The notes under the pieces: generated by a model | Database searches by the model: none | What the model saw: the letters and a program-made list of their open reading frames with translations, nothing else | What the model was told of the DNA's origin: nothing | Shown here: in pieces, positions 55,672 to 63,906 of the stretch | Layout: each line of letters opens with the position of its first letter | How positions within the stretch are numbered: the stretch's first letter is position 1 | Assembly (NCBI GenBank): GCA_902774335.1 | Contig: CACYHW010000011.1 | Location: 96,841 to 160,840, forward strand | Length of the DNA stretch: 64,000 nt | Reading direction: 5' to 3' | DNA from: an uncultured Bacteroidales bacterium | GTDB lineage: Bacteria; Bacteroidota; Bacteroidia; Bacteroidales; Bacteroidaceae | Program-made: the position numbers and the translations under genes

Positions 55672-58220
55672 CTTACATAAGGGCTCTCCGGCATAAACAA
55701 ATAACTCTTAATATATCCGCCGCAGTCCATAACAACCTTCTCAAACACCGTACCCGGCTCAATAGGACGGATAGTCAGCGTATGCTCACCCTTGGCAGCC
55801 TTGCCCAGCTGTACGCGGTCATCCTTGACGCGAGTGGCAACCGTAGGATAGTAAACCGAGTAGATATTGCGCTGATCCTCGTTCAGGCGCTCGTTGAACA
55901 CCACCTCAACCTCCTGGCCGCCATCCAGGCTTACCATGTAACGGTGTCCCTCCAGACGGTAGAATGTAAGTGTTGCGTTCACAGCTATTACGGCCGATAA
56001 GTTCTCAACGTCGTCGGTCAGGTTGAACTTGTAGGTCATCGATGCGCCGTCGGTAGGCTGGCTGTAAGGCATCAGAGCTACGCCTGAGAGTGTGCGGCCC
56101 ATGAAAGGAATTGTGGTCCACTGGGCAGTACCTGTTGTCACTGCGCTCTGGCTGTAGAAGTGCTCGGCCTCCATTGCAACCACTCCGTCCTTCTGGGTGA
56201 ATACGTATCCTCCCTCCTTCTCGCCCTTCTCTACACGTGTTACGCGGGGCTGAGTATCGGCACGGAAGTTATCATTCCAGCTGGTGTAACCTATGTGCTT
56301 CTGGATCATCATGCCGTTCCACTTTCCGCCGGCCATCTCCTTGTTGTAGTATGCGCAGAGCTCGGCGTCACGCTTAAAGTCGCGCTCGCAACGCTCGGCC
56401 CAGTAGTTTGCTGCGGGATCGTTGTTGCGGGCCAGCTTCTGGTTCATGGCCTGGCTGTAGTACATATCGTAGATGTTGCCCATGGCCTGCACGGGGAACA
56501 GAATTATCTGCTGATAGGCGTCGCGGTACTCTGGCTTCAGGCGCAGATACTGGCGCAGGGCCTCGGCCTCCAGACGTGCGTAGTCGTCGCAAACCTGTTC
56601 AAACTCACCGGTCTCGAGTGAGTAGTACTGACGGGCATCCAGCATCTCGGCGCTGATACGGCCGTTGTACTTGCAGCACAGGTTCAGGATTCTTGCGGCC
56701 TCCTGAGCCTCCTCCTCGCCAAAGAACTCAAGGCAGAAGTCGTATGTGTGGTCCAGCAGGGTCTCAACTGTGAATGATGTGGGGTTCCAGGCCATATCCA
56801 GGAACAGCGTTATGGGATATTCCATGGGCTTGAGGTCGCCTACGTTGAGGACCCAGATCTTGTCTACTCCGTAGTCGTAGGTCAGTTGCATCTGCTCCCA
56901 GAGGTGCTGTATGGGTGTGATGTTCAGCCACTTGGAGTTACGGGGTGCACCTACGTAGTCAACGTGATAGTACATACCCCAACCGCCTTTGCGCTTGCGC
57001 TCCTCGGCATTGGGCAGACGGCGAATGTCACCCCAGTTGTCATCGGACAAAAGGATTATTACGTCATCAGGCACACGCAGGCCCTTGTTGTAGTAGGTCT
57101 GAACCTCCTTGTAGAGTGCCCATACCTGGGGGCGCTTCTCGGCGGGCTTGCCGGTTACCTCCTTGATTATCTGACGCTGGTCGGCAAACAGTCCCTCCAG
57201 CATCTTCATGTTGTCCTCGTCGCTGCCACGCAGCTCGGCATCACCGTCACCGCGCATACCTATTGTAATAAGGTCCTCTGTATCCTTGGCGCGCTCCACG
57301 CCCTCACGGAAGAACCTCTGCAGCTCCTGCTTGTTGGTGGTATAGTCCCACTGACCGCCGTAGGCCTTGGGGTTACGCGCCCATTCCTGATGGTTGCGGG
57401 CCATAGGCTCATGGTGGCTTGTACCCATGATTACACCCATCTCATTGGCAGTCTTTGAGTTTTCGGGGTCATCGGCATAAAATGCCCAGTCCCACATGGC
57501 GGGCCACATAAAGTTACCGCGCAGACGCAGGATCAGTTCAAAGCAGCATGCGTAGAAATCATGTCCGCCGCGCTCGGTGCCGAATGTATTCTTTACCCAA
57601 GTGGTCAGACACGGAGCCTCATCATTCAGGAATATGCCGCGGTAGGTCACAGCGGGCTCACCTGCGGTGTATGTGCCCTTGGCAAGAGATACGTTATCCT
57701 TGTGCTCAATGGGAACATCGGCCCAGTAGTACCAGGGAGATACACCAATCTGCTCGGACAACTCGTAGATACCGTAAATGGCACCACGCATATCGCTACC
57801 GGCAATCACAAGAGCCTCGTCAATGCCCTTCAACGGATTGCTTACAACGGTCATGATATACTTCTCGCGCTTGCCCTGCAACTCCTTCTTGTCAATCTTC
57901 TTACCCTTGATTATCTGAGCAATGAACTTGCTGTCAATCGTACCCACAATCACGGGCTTGCCGGACACTGCAGCATCATCATTCAGCACCTGTGCCTCCT
58001 GCCCTGCCACAGCCTTGAAATCCTTCTGCAAAGCCTTCAGAGCAATCTGAACTCCGCTCTTGTCGGCCTCATCGGCCAGAATCTGAACGGGCTTGCCGTT
58101 CTCTATCAGCGTAAATCTGTCACTTGATAACTCATTGAATGAAATGCCTTTGTTATCGGCAGCAAGGGCCGATGCACACGTCAGCGCAAACACGCTCAGG
58201 ACCATTAGGATCTTTCTCAT
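55662..58220 (-). CDS. Glycoside hydrolase family 115 (alpha-glucuronidase)
   Basis: Predicted xylan alpha-1,2-glucuronidase, releasing (4-O-methyl)glucuronate side chains. The 852-residue exported protein (signal MRKILMVLSVFALTCASALA) has the GH115 blocks YRGIFLNDEAPCLTTWVKNT, LRLRGNFMWPAMWDWAFYAD, MGTSHHEPMARNHQEW, DDVIILLSDDNWGDIRRLPN and WVLNVGDLKPMEYPI. The C-terminal 150 residues form a carbohydrate-binding-like beta domain. The size is normal. TACCTTTG at 58261-58254 is its -7 box. The HTCS and the esterase upstream make a glucuronoxylan role likely. The stop codon is part of an F3 repeat. Confidence 0.95.
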   Translation of the reverse strand: MRKILMVLSVFALTCASALAADNKGISFNELSSDRFTLIENGKPVQILADEADKSGVQIALKALQKDFKAVAGQEAQVLNDDAAVSGKPVIVGTIDSKFIAQIIKGKKIDKKELQGKREKYIMTVVSNPLKGIDEALVIAGSDMRGAIYGIYELSEQIGVSPWYYWADVPIEHKDNVSLAKGTYTAGEPAVTYRGIFLNDEAPCLTTWVKNTFGTERGGHDFYACCFELILRLRGNFMWPAMWDWAFYADDPENSKTANEMGVIMGTSHHEPMARNHQEWARNPKAYGGQWDYTTNKQELQRFFREGVERAKDTEDLITIGMRGDGDAELRGSDEDNMKMLEGLFADQRQIIKEVTGKPAEKRPQVWALYKEVQTYYNKGLRVPDDVIILLSDDNWGDIRRLPNAEERKRKGGWGMYYHVDYVGAPRNSKWLNITPIQHLWEQMQLTYDYGVDKIWVLNVGDLKPMEYPITLFLDMAWNPTSFTVETLLDHTYDFCLEFFGEEEAQEAARILNLCCKYNGRISAEMLDARQYYSLETGEFEQVCDDYARLEAEALRQYLRLKPEYRDAYQQIILFPVQAMGNIYDMYYSQAMNQKLARNNDPAANYWAERCERDFKRDAELCAYYNKEMAGGKWNGMMIQKHIGYTSWNDNFRADTQPRVTRVEKGEKEGGYVFTQKDGVVAMEAEHFYSQSAVTTGTAQWTTIPFMGRTLSGVALMPYSQPTDGASMTYKFNLTDDVENLSAVIAVNATLTFYRLEGHRYMVSLDGGQEVEVVFNERLNEDQRNIYSVYYPTVATRVKDDRVQLGKAAKGEHTLTIRPIEPGTVFEKVVMDCGGYIKSYLFMPESPYVREN

Positions 58221-58253
58221 AACTATATTTGGTTAATTGTTTTGTCTTACACG

Positions 58254-58261
58254 CAAAGGTA
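58254..58261 (-). promoter_or_regulatory. GH115 -7 box
   Basis: TACCTTTG on the minus strand, 33 bases before the ATG. No clear -33 element is present. Confidence 0.5.
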
Positions 58262-58276
58262 ATCACATTTTGCAGA

Positions 58277-58468
58277 CTTTCCAAATCCCGCCAAACTCTC
58301 CCCATTTTCCGCCAAAGTGTCCCACACTCACCCCTCTCCTGCGCTCTGTGGCGCCGCTCGCTGTGTTACATACCCTCATCTCGAGGCTGTGTCCCACACT
58401 CACCTGCGTCAGAAGCTAGTTTGGGGCCGATGGGCGTGGGACATCTTGGCGGGATTCTGCGACTTGGA
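58277..58468. repeat. Degenerate inverted repeat upstream of GH115
   Basis: TCCAAATCCCGCCAA near 58277 and TTGGCGGGATT near 58453 are complementary, as are AAGTGTCCCAC (about 58313) and GTGGGACAT (about 58436). GTCCCACACTCACC occurs twice in direct orientation (about 58318 and 58391). No gene is plausible. Together with F6 it fills the 441-base gap between GH115 and the COG2122 gene. Confidence 0.5.
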
Positions 58469-58474
58469 ATCAGC

Positions 58475-58675
58475 GACTTTCCCATTAAAAAAGGGGGTAT
58501 ACCCTTCCAAAAGCGGCCTTCGGCCGGCCCTCCCACCACACTTTATATCTATTCCGAAACCATGAACAAGTTCCTGGTTCCAGAATAGCTACAAACTGTA
58601 GCGGGCCCCTCCCACTGGTCACGCGTGGGTGCGAGACTTTTTCCAGGGTATACCCCCTTTTTTAATGGAAAAGTC
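58475..58675. repeat. Palindromic element F6
   Basis: A 201-base element with 31-base arms, GACTTTcCCATTAAAAAAGG then GGGTATACCCT (58475-58505) and the complement at 58645-58675, with one mismatch. The interior holds GCGGCCTTCGGCCGG and a long hairpin around AACCATGAACAAGTTCCTGG. The right arm encodes the last residues (RLFH) and TAA stop of the COG2122 gene on the minus strand. Confidence 0.75.
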
Positions 58676-59399
58676 TTAGCTCGTATTGGCCGGTTACTGC
58701 TAGTTGGTCGTCTTTGATGGCTAATGCTCCCTGGATTTCGGGAATGGCTTGGATGCTTTCTATTACGGGTTGCAGGTCGTTTACCGTCTTAATTCGGTTG
58801 GCCATTGCTGTGGCGTAGCTGTCGGCCAGCAGGACGTCGCGGCACACAATCATCATGGCGTCGGCACGGCCCAGGCTCAGCGAGGGACCTACTGTGCCGC
58901 TGGAGGTGCAGATTCCGCACGGAAATGCTGCTGCGGGTATGTGGAGGCCTACTTTTTCGGATAGCGGGGATTGGCCGGCAAATACTGATATATCCATGTC
59001 CTCAGCAACTGAAGCATATATGTCTCCCCCATTCTCCACTATAACCTCCTTGGTTCCCAGAAAATTGGCCACATGCTTGGCTACGGCTCCGGCTACGGCA
59101 CTCATGGGGCCTATTCCGGTCTTGTGGCTCACGCGGGACATCTCTTTCATTATTCCCGGAGCTTCCAATCCTGCATCGTAAGGTGTCAAGGCTGACTTGT
59201 ACTGCGGGTCCATTAGCAGATAGGCGTCCATCTGGCGGCGCAAATCCACCAGGAAACCATAGACCTCATCCTCCATAGAAGCACGATAGGAGCCGCTGTC
59301 GACTCCTATCCAAAGGTCTGATTCAAGGAACTTTACACAGAACCAGCGTCTCCCGTCATCCGAGAAACGGCTTCGGTAACTGCGCTCAGTATAATCCAT
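58662..59399 (-). CDS. COG2122 (UPF0280, ApbE-like) protein of homocysteine synthesis
   Basis: A 245-residue protein of the UPF0280/COG2122 family, related in fold to ApbE. Family blocks are SHKTGIGPMSAVAGAVAKHV, VIVENGGDIY, CTSSGTVGPSLSLGRADAM and DSYATAMANRI. The Methanosarcina homologue (MA1715) was reported to aid sulfide assimilation into homocysteine, and this gene sits in one operon with the other two parts of that pathway. The biochemical role of COG2122 is still unclear. The ATG at 59399 is used; the frame extends to a TTG that overlaps the ferredoxin stop. Its C-terminal residues come from repeat F6. Confidence 0.9.
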   Translation of the reverse strand: MDYTERSYRSRFSDDGRRWFCVKFLESDLWIGVDSGSYRASMEDEVYGFLVDLRRQMDAYLLMDPQYKSALTPYDAGLEAPGIMKEMSRVSHKTGIGPMSAVAGAVAKHVANFLGTKEVIVENGGDIYASVAEDMDISVFAGQSPLSEKVGLHIPAAAFPCGICTSSGTVGPSLSLGRADAMMIVCRDVLLADSYATAMANRIKTVNDLQPVIESIQAIPEIQGALAIKDDQLAVTGQYELRLFH

Positions 59400-59401
59400 T
59401 A

Positions 59402-59812
59402 TCAATCAGCAAATTCAATATGGAACAGCTTGAGCGGGCAAGCGGTTATACACATCTTGCACACCACGCACTTATCGGGCTGGAAACGGAGCTTCCAGTC
59501 GGGGGCTCCTATACTCAGGGCTCCTGAAGGGCAGGCCGATGTGCAGGCTCCGCAACTTATGCAGTGAGACTCGTCATAGCTGATCTTCTTTTCAAGGGGG
59601 CTCACTCCTACTCCAGTCGACTGCATGAAATCGATTGCTTGGCGTATGTGCTCGGCATCGGAATCCAGTTCGAGAACAAGCTTGCCTACGCGGCCTCCGT
59701 CTATATCGGCCTTGATGATGCTCACCATTATGTCGAACTTCTTAATCAGCTCATAGATAAGCGGACGGGTTGCTGAACCGTCGGGGAATGAAACAACAAC
59801 TTTCTTTGTCAT
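59402..59812 (-). CDS. NIL-domain ferredoxin (homocysteine synthesis)
   Basis: A 136-residue protein with an N-terminal NIL domain (VVVSFPDGSATRPLIYELIK) and two C-terminal [4Fe-4S] motifs, CISCGACTSACPSG and CVVCKMCITACP. This matches the MA1822-type partner of the COG1900 protein, thought to supply electrons or sulfur-handling capacity during sulfide transfer to aspartate semialdehyde. The gene lies 11 bases after the COG1900 gene and 2 bases before the COG2122 gene. Both cluster motifs are complete. Confidence 0.93.
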   Translation of the reverse strand: MTKKVVVSFPDGSATRPLIYELIKKFDIMVSIIKADIDGGRVGKLVLELDSDAEHIRQAIDFMQSTGVGVSPLEKKISYDESHCISCGACTSACPSGALSIGAPDWKLRFQPDKCVVCKMCITACPLKLFHIEFAD

Positions 59813-59823
59813 AACTATCTGAT

Positions 59824-60969
59824 TTACTGATTAATTTCCTTTAAACCTTGCAGTGATGTTCCGGTGGGCATGGGCCTTACCGGAGCAGTCAGTTCAAACT
59901 CTCCCTTCTCAATCCAATCCTTCAGGATGGCGGCAATCTTACGGGCCTTGTTGAGGCTTGAAAGCGGAGCGGTATGGATCTTCTTGCCCATAAACTCTAT
60001 CTCACCGGAGCGCAACTGCTCATAGTTGACCTTGCCAATCAGTTCGCCACGGCCGCCGTAATCCTCAATGAACGTATCAATCTGGCAGTTACGTATGCTT
60101 ACGCGGTGTGCCAGGTCCTCATCCAGCAGCGGGATAGGAACACCTATGCCTACGTACATAGTGACGCCGTATTTCTCAAAATATGCGCCGCGCAGGAACT
60201 CACTGGACATCTCACGCATCTCGCCCATCACGGCCAATGTACGCGCATTGCCCATCGGCACACCATACTCGTTAAGAGGCTTGCTGCAGTTGAACTGGGT
60301 GCCGTTCCAAACCACGTAACCCTGTGTGCCACAAAGGAATATGCGGGTTCCAAGGCCGATGGTACGGCATTCGGGATCATTCAGCAGCGGTGAAAGTTCA
60401 CCGGCCGAACTGTATGACGCATTCTTCATGCGGGGCAGCAGCGTCCCCATGTAGGTATATAATGTGCGGTCCGTGGAGTTGACAGCCACATTGTAGTTCT
60501 GATATGCGTTACGCGGATTCATCAGGATGGCCTCATTAATGCAATCCAGATTGATCTCGGTCCTGATATGCTTGCGCGGATAGCAGTCGGTACCCTTACC
60601 CCAGGCCTCGAGTGTCACGTTCTTGCCGTCAATCAGGTCCTGGATTATGTGTGCGCCGCCGTATGAAGGGTTCTGCGGGTTGCAGTCAGTTGCGCCTACG
60701 TATGTATCGACAGCAGCCAGACCGCCGCTTACAGGAACACCGTTCAGCTCAATCCTCTCCATGCGGATGGGCGGATTGGCGTGACCAAAGTTCAGAATAG
60801 CGCCGCTTGAACACATTGCGCCGAAAGTCGCAGTCGATACCACATCAACCTTTTCAAGAATCTCCTTGGGTTTCATGGTCTTGGCCATTTCCGATACCTC
60901 CTCGGCCGTCAGAACCACGGCCTTACCCTTGCGGATCTTCTCATTAATCTCCTCGTAACTCTTACTCAT
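59824..60969 (-). CDS. COG1900 homocysteine-forming protein
   Basis: A 381-residue protein of the DUF39/COG1900 family, the main enzyme of the alternative homocysteine pathway that turns aspartate semialdehyde and sulfide into homocysteine. Visible blocks are TATFGAMCSSGAILNFGHAN, YVGATDCNPQNPSYGGAHII, LGTRIFLCGTQGYVVWNGTQ and GVPIPLLDEDLAHRVSIRNC, with several conserved cysteines (in MCSSG, TDCN, FLCG). The CBS domains of some archaeal members are absent. I use ATG 60969; the first 15 codons of the longer frame are a poor fit. An F5 palindrome lies upstream. Confidence 0.92.
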   Translation of the reverse strand: MSKSYEEINEKIRKGKAVVLTAEEVSEMAKTMKPKEILEKVDVVSTATFGAMCSSGAILNFGHANPPIRMERIELNGVPVSGGLAAVDTYVGATDCNPQNPSYGGAHIIQDLIDGKNVTLEAWGKGTDCYPRKHIRTEINLDCINEAILMNPRNAYQNYNVAVNSTDRTLYTYMGTLLPRMKNASYSSAGELSPLLNDPECRTIGLGTRIFLCGTQGYVVWNGTQFNCSKPLNEYGVPMGNARTLAVMGEMREMSSEFLRGAYFEKYGVTMYVGIGVPIPLLDEDLAHRVSIRNCQIDTFIEDYGGRGELIGKVNYEQLRSGEIEFMGKKIHTAPLSSLNKARKIAAILKDWIEKGEFELTAPVRPMPTGTSLQGLKEINQ

Positions 60970-61011
60970 CTCAAAGTATTCTAAAACGACTGCAAAGATA
61001 ATAAAATGATA

Positions 61012-61034
61012 CAATTGGGGTCAGGCCCCAATTG
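61012..61034. repeat. Palindrome F5, copy 2
   Basis: CAATTGGGG-tcagg-CCCCAATTG, preceded by TGATA and followed by CAC, as in the other copies. It lies 43 bases before the COG1900 start, in the divergent gap to plsC. Confidence 0.8.
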
Positions 61035-61139
61035 CACAATTTCGCCACAAACCAAAGCACATTAACCACATTTATAATATATGTACAAAAAGTACCACCC
61101 CGAATGATTACTTTTGCAGCCTTATTAAAAACAAACCTT

Positions 61140-61691
61140 ATGTGGCGAAAATTCTGCGGATGGATACTTAGAGTCTGGGGCTGGGAGACGAGCCCTTTCC
61201 TGCCCCCTGAACCCAAGTGCATACTTCTGGGCGTGCCCCACACATCGATGCTTGACTTTGTAGTGGCTTACCTGTTCTACGTCTCAATAGGCGGCAAGAC
61301 CTTCTGCATGGTCAAGAAAAGCCTCTTCTTCCCGCCTCTTGGCTGGATTCTGAGAGCCATCGGCGGCATACCCGTGGACCGCAAGCATCCCTCATCGGTA
61401 GTACGCTCCGTAATAAGGGAGATGGAAAAGACCGACCTTATGCACCTGGCCATTGCCCCCGAGGGTACCCGCAAGCCTATAGCCCGATGGAAAACCGGCT
61501 ACCATTTTATAGCAAAAGCCGCCAACATTCCCGTTTATCTGTGCTACTTTGACTGGGGCCGCAAGAAAGTTGCCGTAGACCGCAAGGTAGAACTGACCGA
61601 TGATGCCAACGCCGATACCCGCCGCATCCAGGAGATATACGAAAGCATGAACCTTAAGGGACGCCACCCGCAAAACTACATTACCGGATAA
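61140..61691 (+). CDS. 1-acyl-glycerol-3-phosphate acyltransferase family protein
   Basis: A 183-residue PlsC-superfamily acyltransferase. The catalytic H-x4-D is HTSMLD (His34, Asp39), followed by the glycine-rich GGIPVDRK and the phosphate-site APEGTRKP. Such short members in Bacteroidota acylate lysophospholipids or related lipids. ATG 61140 is chosen because it follows a TACTTTTG box at 61109-61116 and gives a normal N terminus; the 36 codons upstream run through the promoter. The acyl-CoA ligase gene follows after 16 bases. Confidence 0.9.
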   Translation: MWRKFCGWILRVWGWETSPFLPPEPKCILLGVPHTSMLDFVVAYLFYVSIGGKTFCMVKKSLFFPPLGWILRAIGGIPVDRKHPSSVVRSVIREMEKTDLMHLAIAPEGTRKPIARWKTGYHFIAKAANIPVYLCYFDWGRKKVAVDRKVELTDDANADTRRIQEIYESMNLKGRHPQNYITG

Positions 61692-61707
61692 ATACCTTAC
61701 AAGATAA

Positions 61708-63333
61708 ATGAGACACAGATTTACAACCCTTGCAGATCTGCTTGAATACACAGCAACAGTAAATAATGACCGCCTTGCATCGGACTATGTGGACGGCGGT
61801 TGCAGTTACACATTCTCACAGTTCCGTGACAAGGCCGACCAGCTGTCAGGCCTGCTTGGCACATTCGGCCTCAACCCCGCTGACAAGGTAGCCATCCTGT
61901 CCGAGAACATGCCCAACTGGGCCGTTGCCTTTTTCTCCATAACAGCTCACGGACGTATAGCAGTGCCCATGTTGCCTGACCTTTCGCCCAATGAGGTTGA
62001 GAATATCCTCACCCACTCCGAGACGAAGGCCATATTCGTAAGCCGCAAACAGTTACCCAAAATCAGCCAGGAGACATACCAGAGGCTGAATTTGATCATT
62101 GACATAAGTACTTTTGACCTTATCAAGGCCGAGGATGAGAGCTATACCTGCGACGGACGCAGCAAAGTGCCCGATGCCACCGATATAGCCGCCATCATAT
62201 ACACATCGGGCACCACAGGCAACGCTAAAGGCGTGATGCTGAGCCACCGCAACTTCTGCCACAACGTGCTGGAGGCGTGGTACGCACACAAGGTCTACCG
62301 CCGCAAGGACGTGTTCCTGTCCATTCTGCCGCTGGCCCATACGTATGAGATGAGCATCGGCATGCTCTACCCGCTCTCCACCGGCTGCCCCGTATATTAC
62401 ATCCAGAAGCCCCCTACTCCCACCATACTGAGCCAGGCGCTGCTCAAGATACGCCCCACCACAATCCTGTCGGTGCCGCTTATTATAGAGAAGGTAATCC
62501 GAGGCAAGATATTCCCCACCATAGCCGGCAGCAAGTATCTGCGTTACATGAAAAAACACTTCCCGCACATACTCTACTATCTGGTGGGCAGGAAAGTAAA
62601 GCAGCAGTTCGGAGGCCGCGTAAGGTTCTTCGGTGTTGGCGGCTCCAAGCTGGACCGCGAGGTTGAGGAGTTTTTGAGGAACATCAAATTCCCCTATGCA
62701 ATAGGTTACGGACTCACCGAGACCGCCCCGCTCATCTGCGATGCCGGTCCCAAACGCACCCATCTGGGCACCACCGGAACATCATCGTTCGAGGTCCAGG
62801 TCCGCTTGGCCGATGTCAACCCCGAGAACGGTCAGGGAGAGCTGCAGGTAAAGGGCCCCAACGTAATGCTGGGATACTACAAGGACTACGCCCGCACCCG
62901 CGCCGTGATGACCGATGACGGCTGGATGCGCACCGGCGATATCGCCACTGTCGATAAGAAAGGCCGATACTCCATCCTGGGCAGATCGGGCAACGTAATC
63001 ATCGGCGCATCGGGCGAGAACATCTACCCCGAGGAGATTGAGAGCGTCATCAATAAGATATCGGACGTAAACGAATCGCTCGTGATAAGCCGCGCCGGAC
63101 AGCTTGTGGCACTGGTACAGTTCAACGACGGCGCCATAGACTGGAACCTGGAGGGCCAGGAAAAGTTCCTTGAGGCCATAGAGAAACGCAAAAAGGAGGT
63201 GATGGAATTCGTGAACTCCAAGGTGAGCCAGTTCCTCAAGATCCGTGACGTGGAGGTAATGAAAGAACCCTTCAACAAGACCGCCACCCACAAGATCCGC
63301 CGCTTCCTCTACCAAGACAAAAACAAAAAATGA
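61708..63333 (+). CDS. Long-chain acyl-CoA synthetase (AMP-binding)
   Basis: A 541-residue adenylate-forming enzyme activating fatty acids with CoA. The ATP loop YTSGTTGNAKGVMLSH (about residue 168), motif GYGLTETAP, and MRTGDIATVDKKGRYSILGR are intact, and the C-terminal lysine lies in FNKTATHKIRRF. No signal peptide. It is flanked by an acyltransferase and a thioesterase, which suggests a small acyl-handling operon. The stop TGA belongs to an F5 repeat. Confidence 0.93.
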   Translation: MRHRFTTLADLLEYTATVNNDRLASDYVDGGCSYTFSQFRDKADQLSGLLGTFGLNPADKVAILSENMPNWAVAFFSITAHGRIAVPMLPDLSPNEVENILTHSETKAIFVSRKQLPKISQETYQRLNLIIDISTFDLIKAEDESYTCDGRSKVPDATDIAAIIYTSGTTGNAKGVMLSHRNFCHNVLEAWYAHKVYRRKDVFLSILPLAHTYEMSIGMLYPLSTGCPVYYIQKPPTPTILSQALLKIRPTTILSVPLIIEKVIRGKIFPTIAGSKYLRYMKKHFPHILYYLVGRKVKQQFGGRVRFFGVGGSKLDREVEEFLRNIKFPYAIGYGLTETAPLICDAGPKRTHLGTTGTSSFEVQVRLADVNPENGQGELQVKGPNVMLGYYKDYARTRAVMTDDGWMRTGDIATVDKKGRYSILGRSGNVIIGASGENIYPEEIESVINKISDVNESLVISRAGQLVALVQFNDGAIDWNLEGQEKFLEAIEKRKKEVMEFVNSKVSQFLKIRDVEVMKEPFNKTATHKIRRFLYQDKNKK

Positions 63334-63335
63334 TA

Positions 63336-63358
63336 CAATTGGGGTCAGGCCCCAATTG
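63336..63358. repeat. Palindrome F5, copy 3
   Basis: CAATTGGGG-tcagg-CCCCAATTG. The preceding TGATA supplies the stop codon of the acyl-CoA synthetase, and CAC follows. It lies between that gene and the thioesterase gene. Confidence 0.8.
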
Positions 63359-63381
63359 CACGTTTAGCAAACTTTATACAT

Positions 63382-63852
63382 ATGAGAAAGATAATCAACC
63401 CCTGGATAGGAACTCCCAGTTATAACTGTTTTGTATGCTGCCCCACCAACCCCAAGGGCCTGCACCTGGAGTTTTATGAGGACGGTGACTATGTGGTAAC
63501 CAAGTTCAAACCCACACGTGACTACGAGAGCTGGGAGAACACCCTGCACGGTGGAATCCAGGCGCTCCTGATTGACGAGACCGCCGGTTGGGTGGTTTGC
63601 CGCAAACTGCAGACCAACGGCGTGACCTCAAAGATGAACATGGAATACCTCAAACCTGTCAGTTCACATCTGGACGAGATCACCGTCCGCGCCAAGATAA
63701 GCAAGATGATGCGCAACGTAGCCTTCATCGAGGCCGAATTGATGGATGCCGATAACACCGTCCTGACCCGTGCCGAGCTTATCTATTTCTGCACACCCAA
63801 GTTCAAGCTTGACGAGAACAATTTCCACGAATTCAAGCTGGAAGGCGAGTAA
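63382..63852 (+). CDS. PaaI-family hotdog thioesterase
   Basis: A 156-residue single hotdog-fold protein. The family signature is LHGGIQALLIDETAGWVV (about residue 53), the HGG with the downstream acidic residue being the catalytic part, followed by SKMNMEYLKPV. Probably hydrolyses acyl-CoA esters. It follows the acyl-CoA synthetase with a 48-base gap filled by an F5 palindrome. Confidence 0.88.
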   Translation: MRKIINPWIGTPSYNCFVCCPTNPKGLHLEFYEDGDYVVTKFKPTRDYESWENTLHGGIQALLIDETAGWVVCRKLQTNGVTSKMNMEYLKPVSSHLDEITVRAKISKMMRNVAFIEAELMDADNTVLTRAELIYFCTPKFKLDENNFHEFKLEGE

Positions 63853-63870
63853 GAATCACCGTCAGGCAGA

Positions 63871-63898
63871 TGACAAAGGGGACGGTTCCGTTTGGCTC
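63871..63898 (+). repeat. Half of F4, copy 3, interrupted by an IS
   Basis: TGACAAAGGGGACGGTTCCG then TTTGGCTC, matching the left arm of the 47.5 kb copy. The expected complementary arm does not follow within the window. An IS3 end begins 9 bases later, in the place of the loop. Confidence 0.75.
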
Positions 63899-63906
63899 AT
63901 GTGAAG

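Noticed and set aside
57561-58127. A 188-residue plus-strand reading frame opposite GH115
   Set aside because: It is the antisense shadow of conserved GH115 codons and resembles no protein family.
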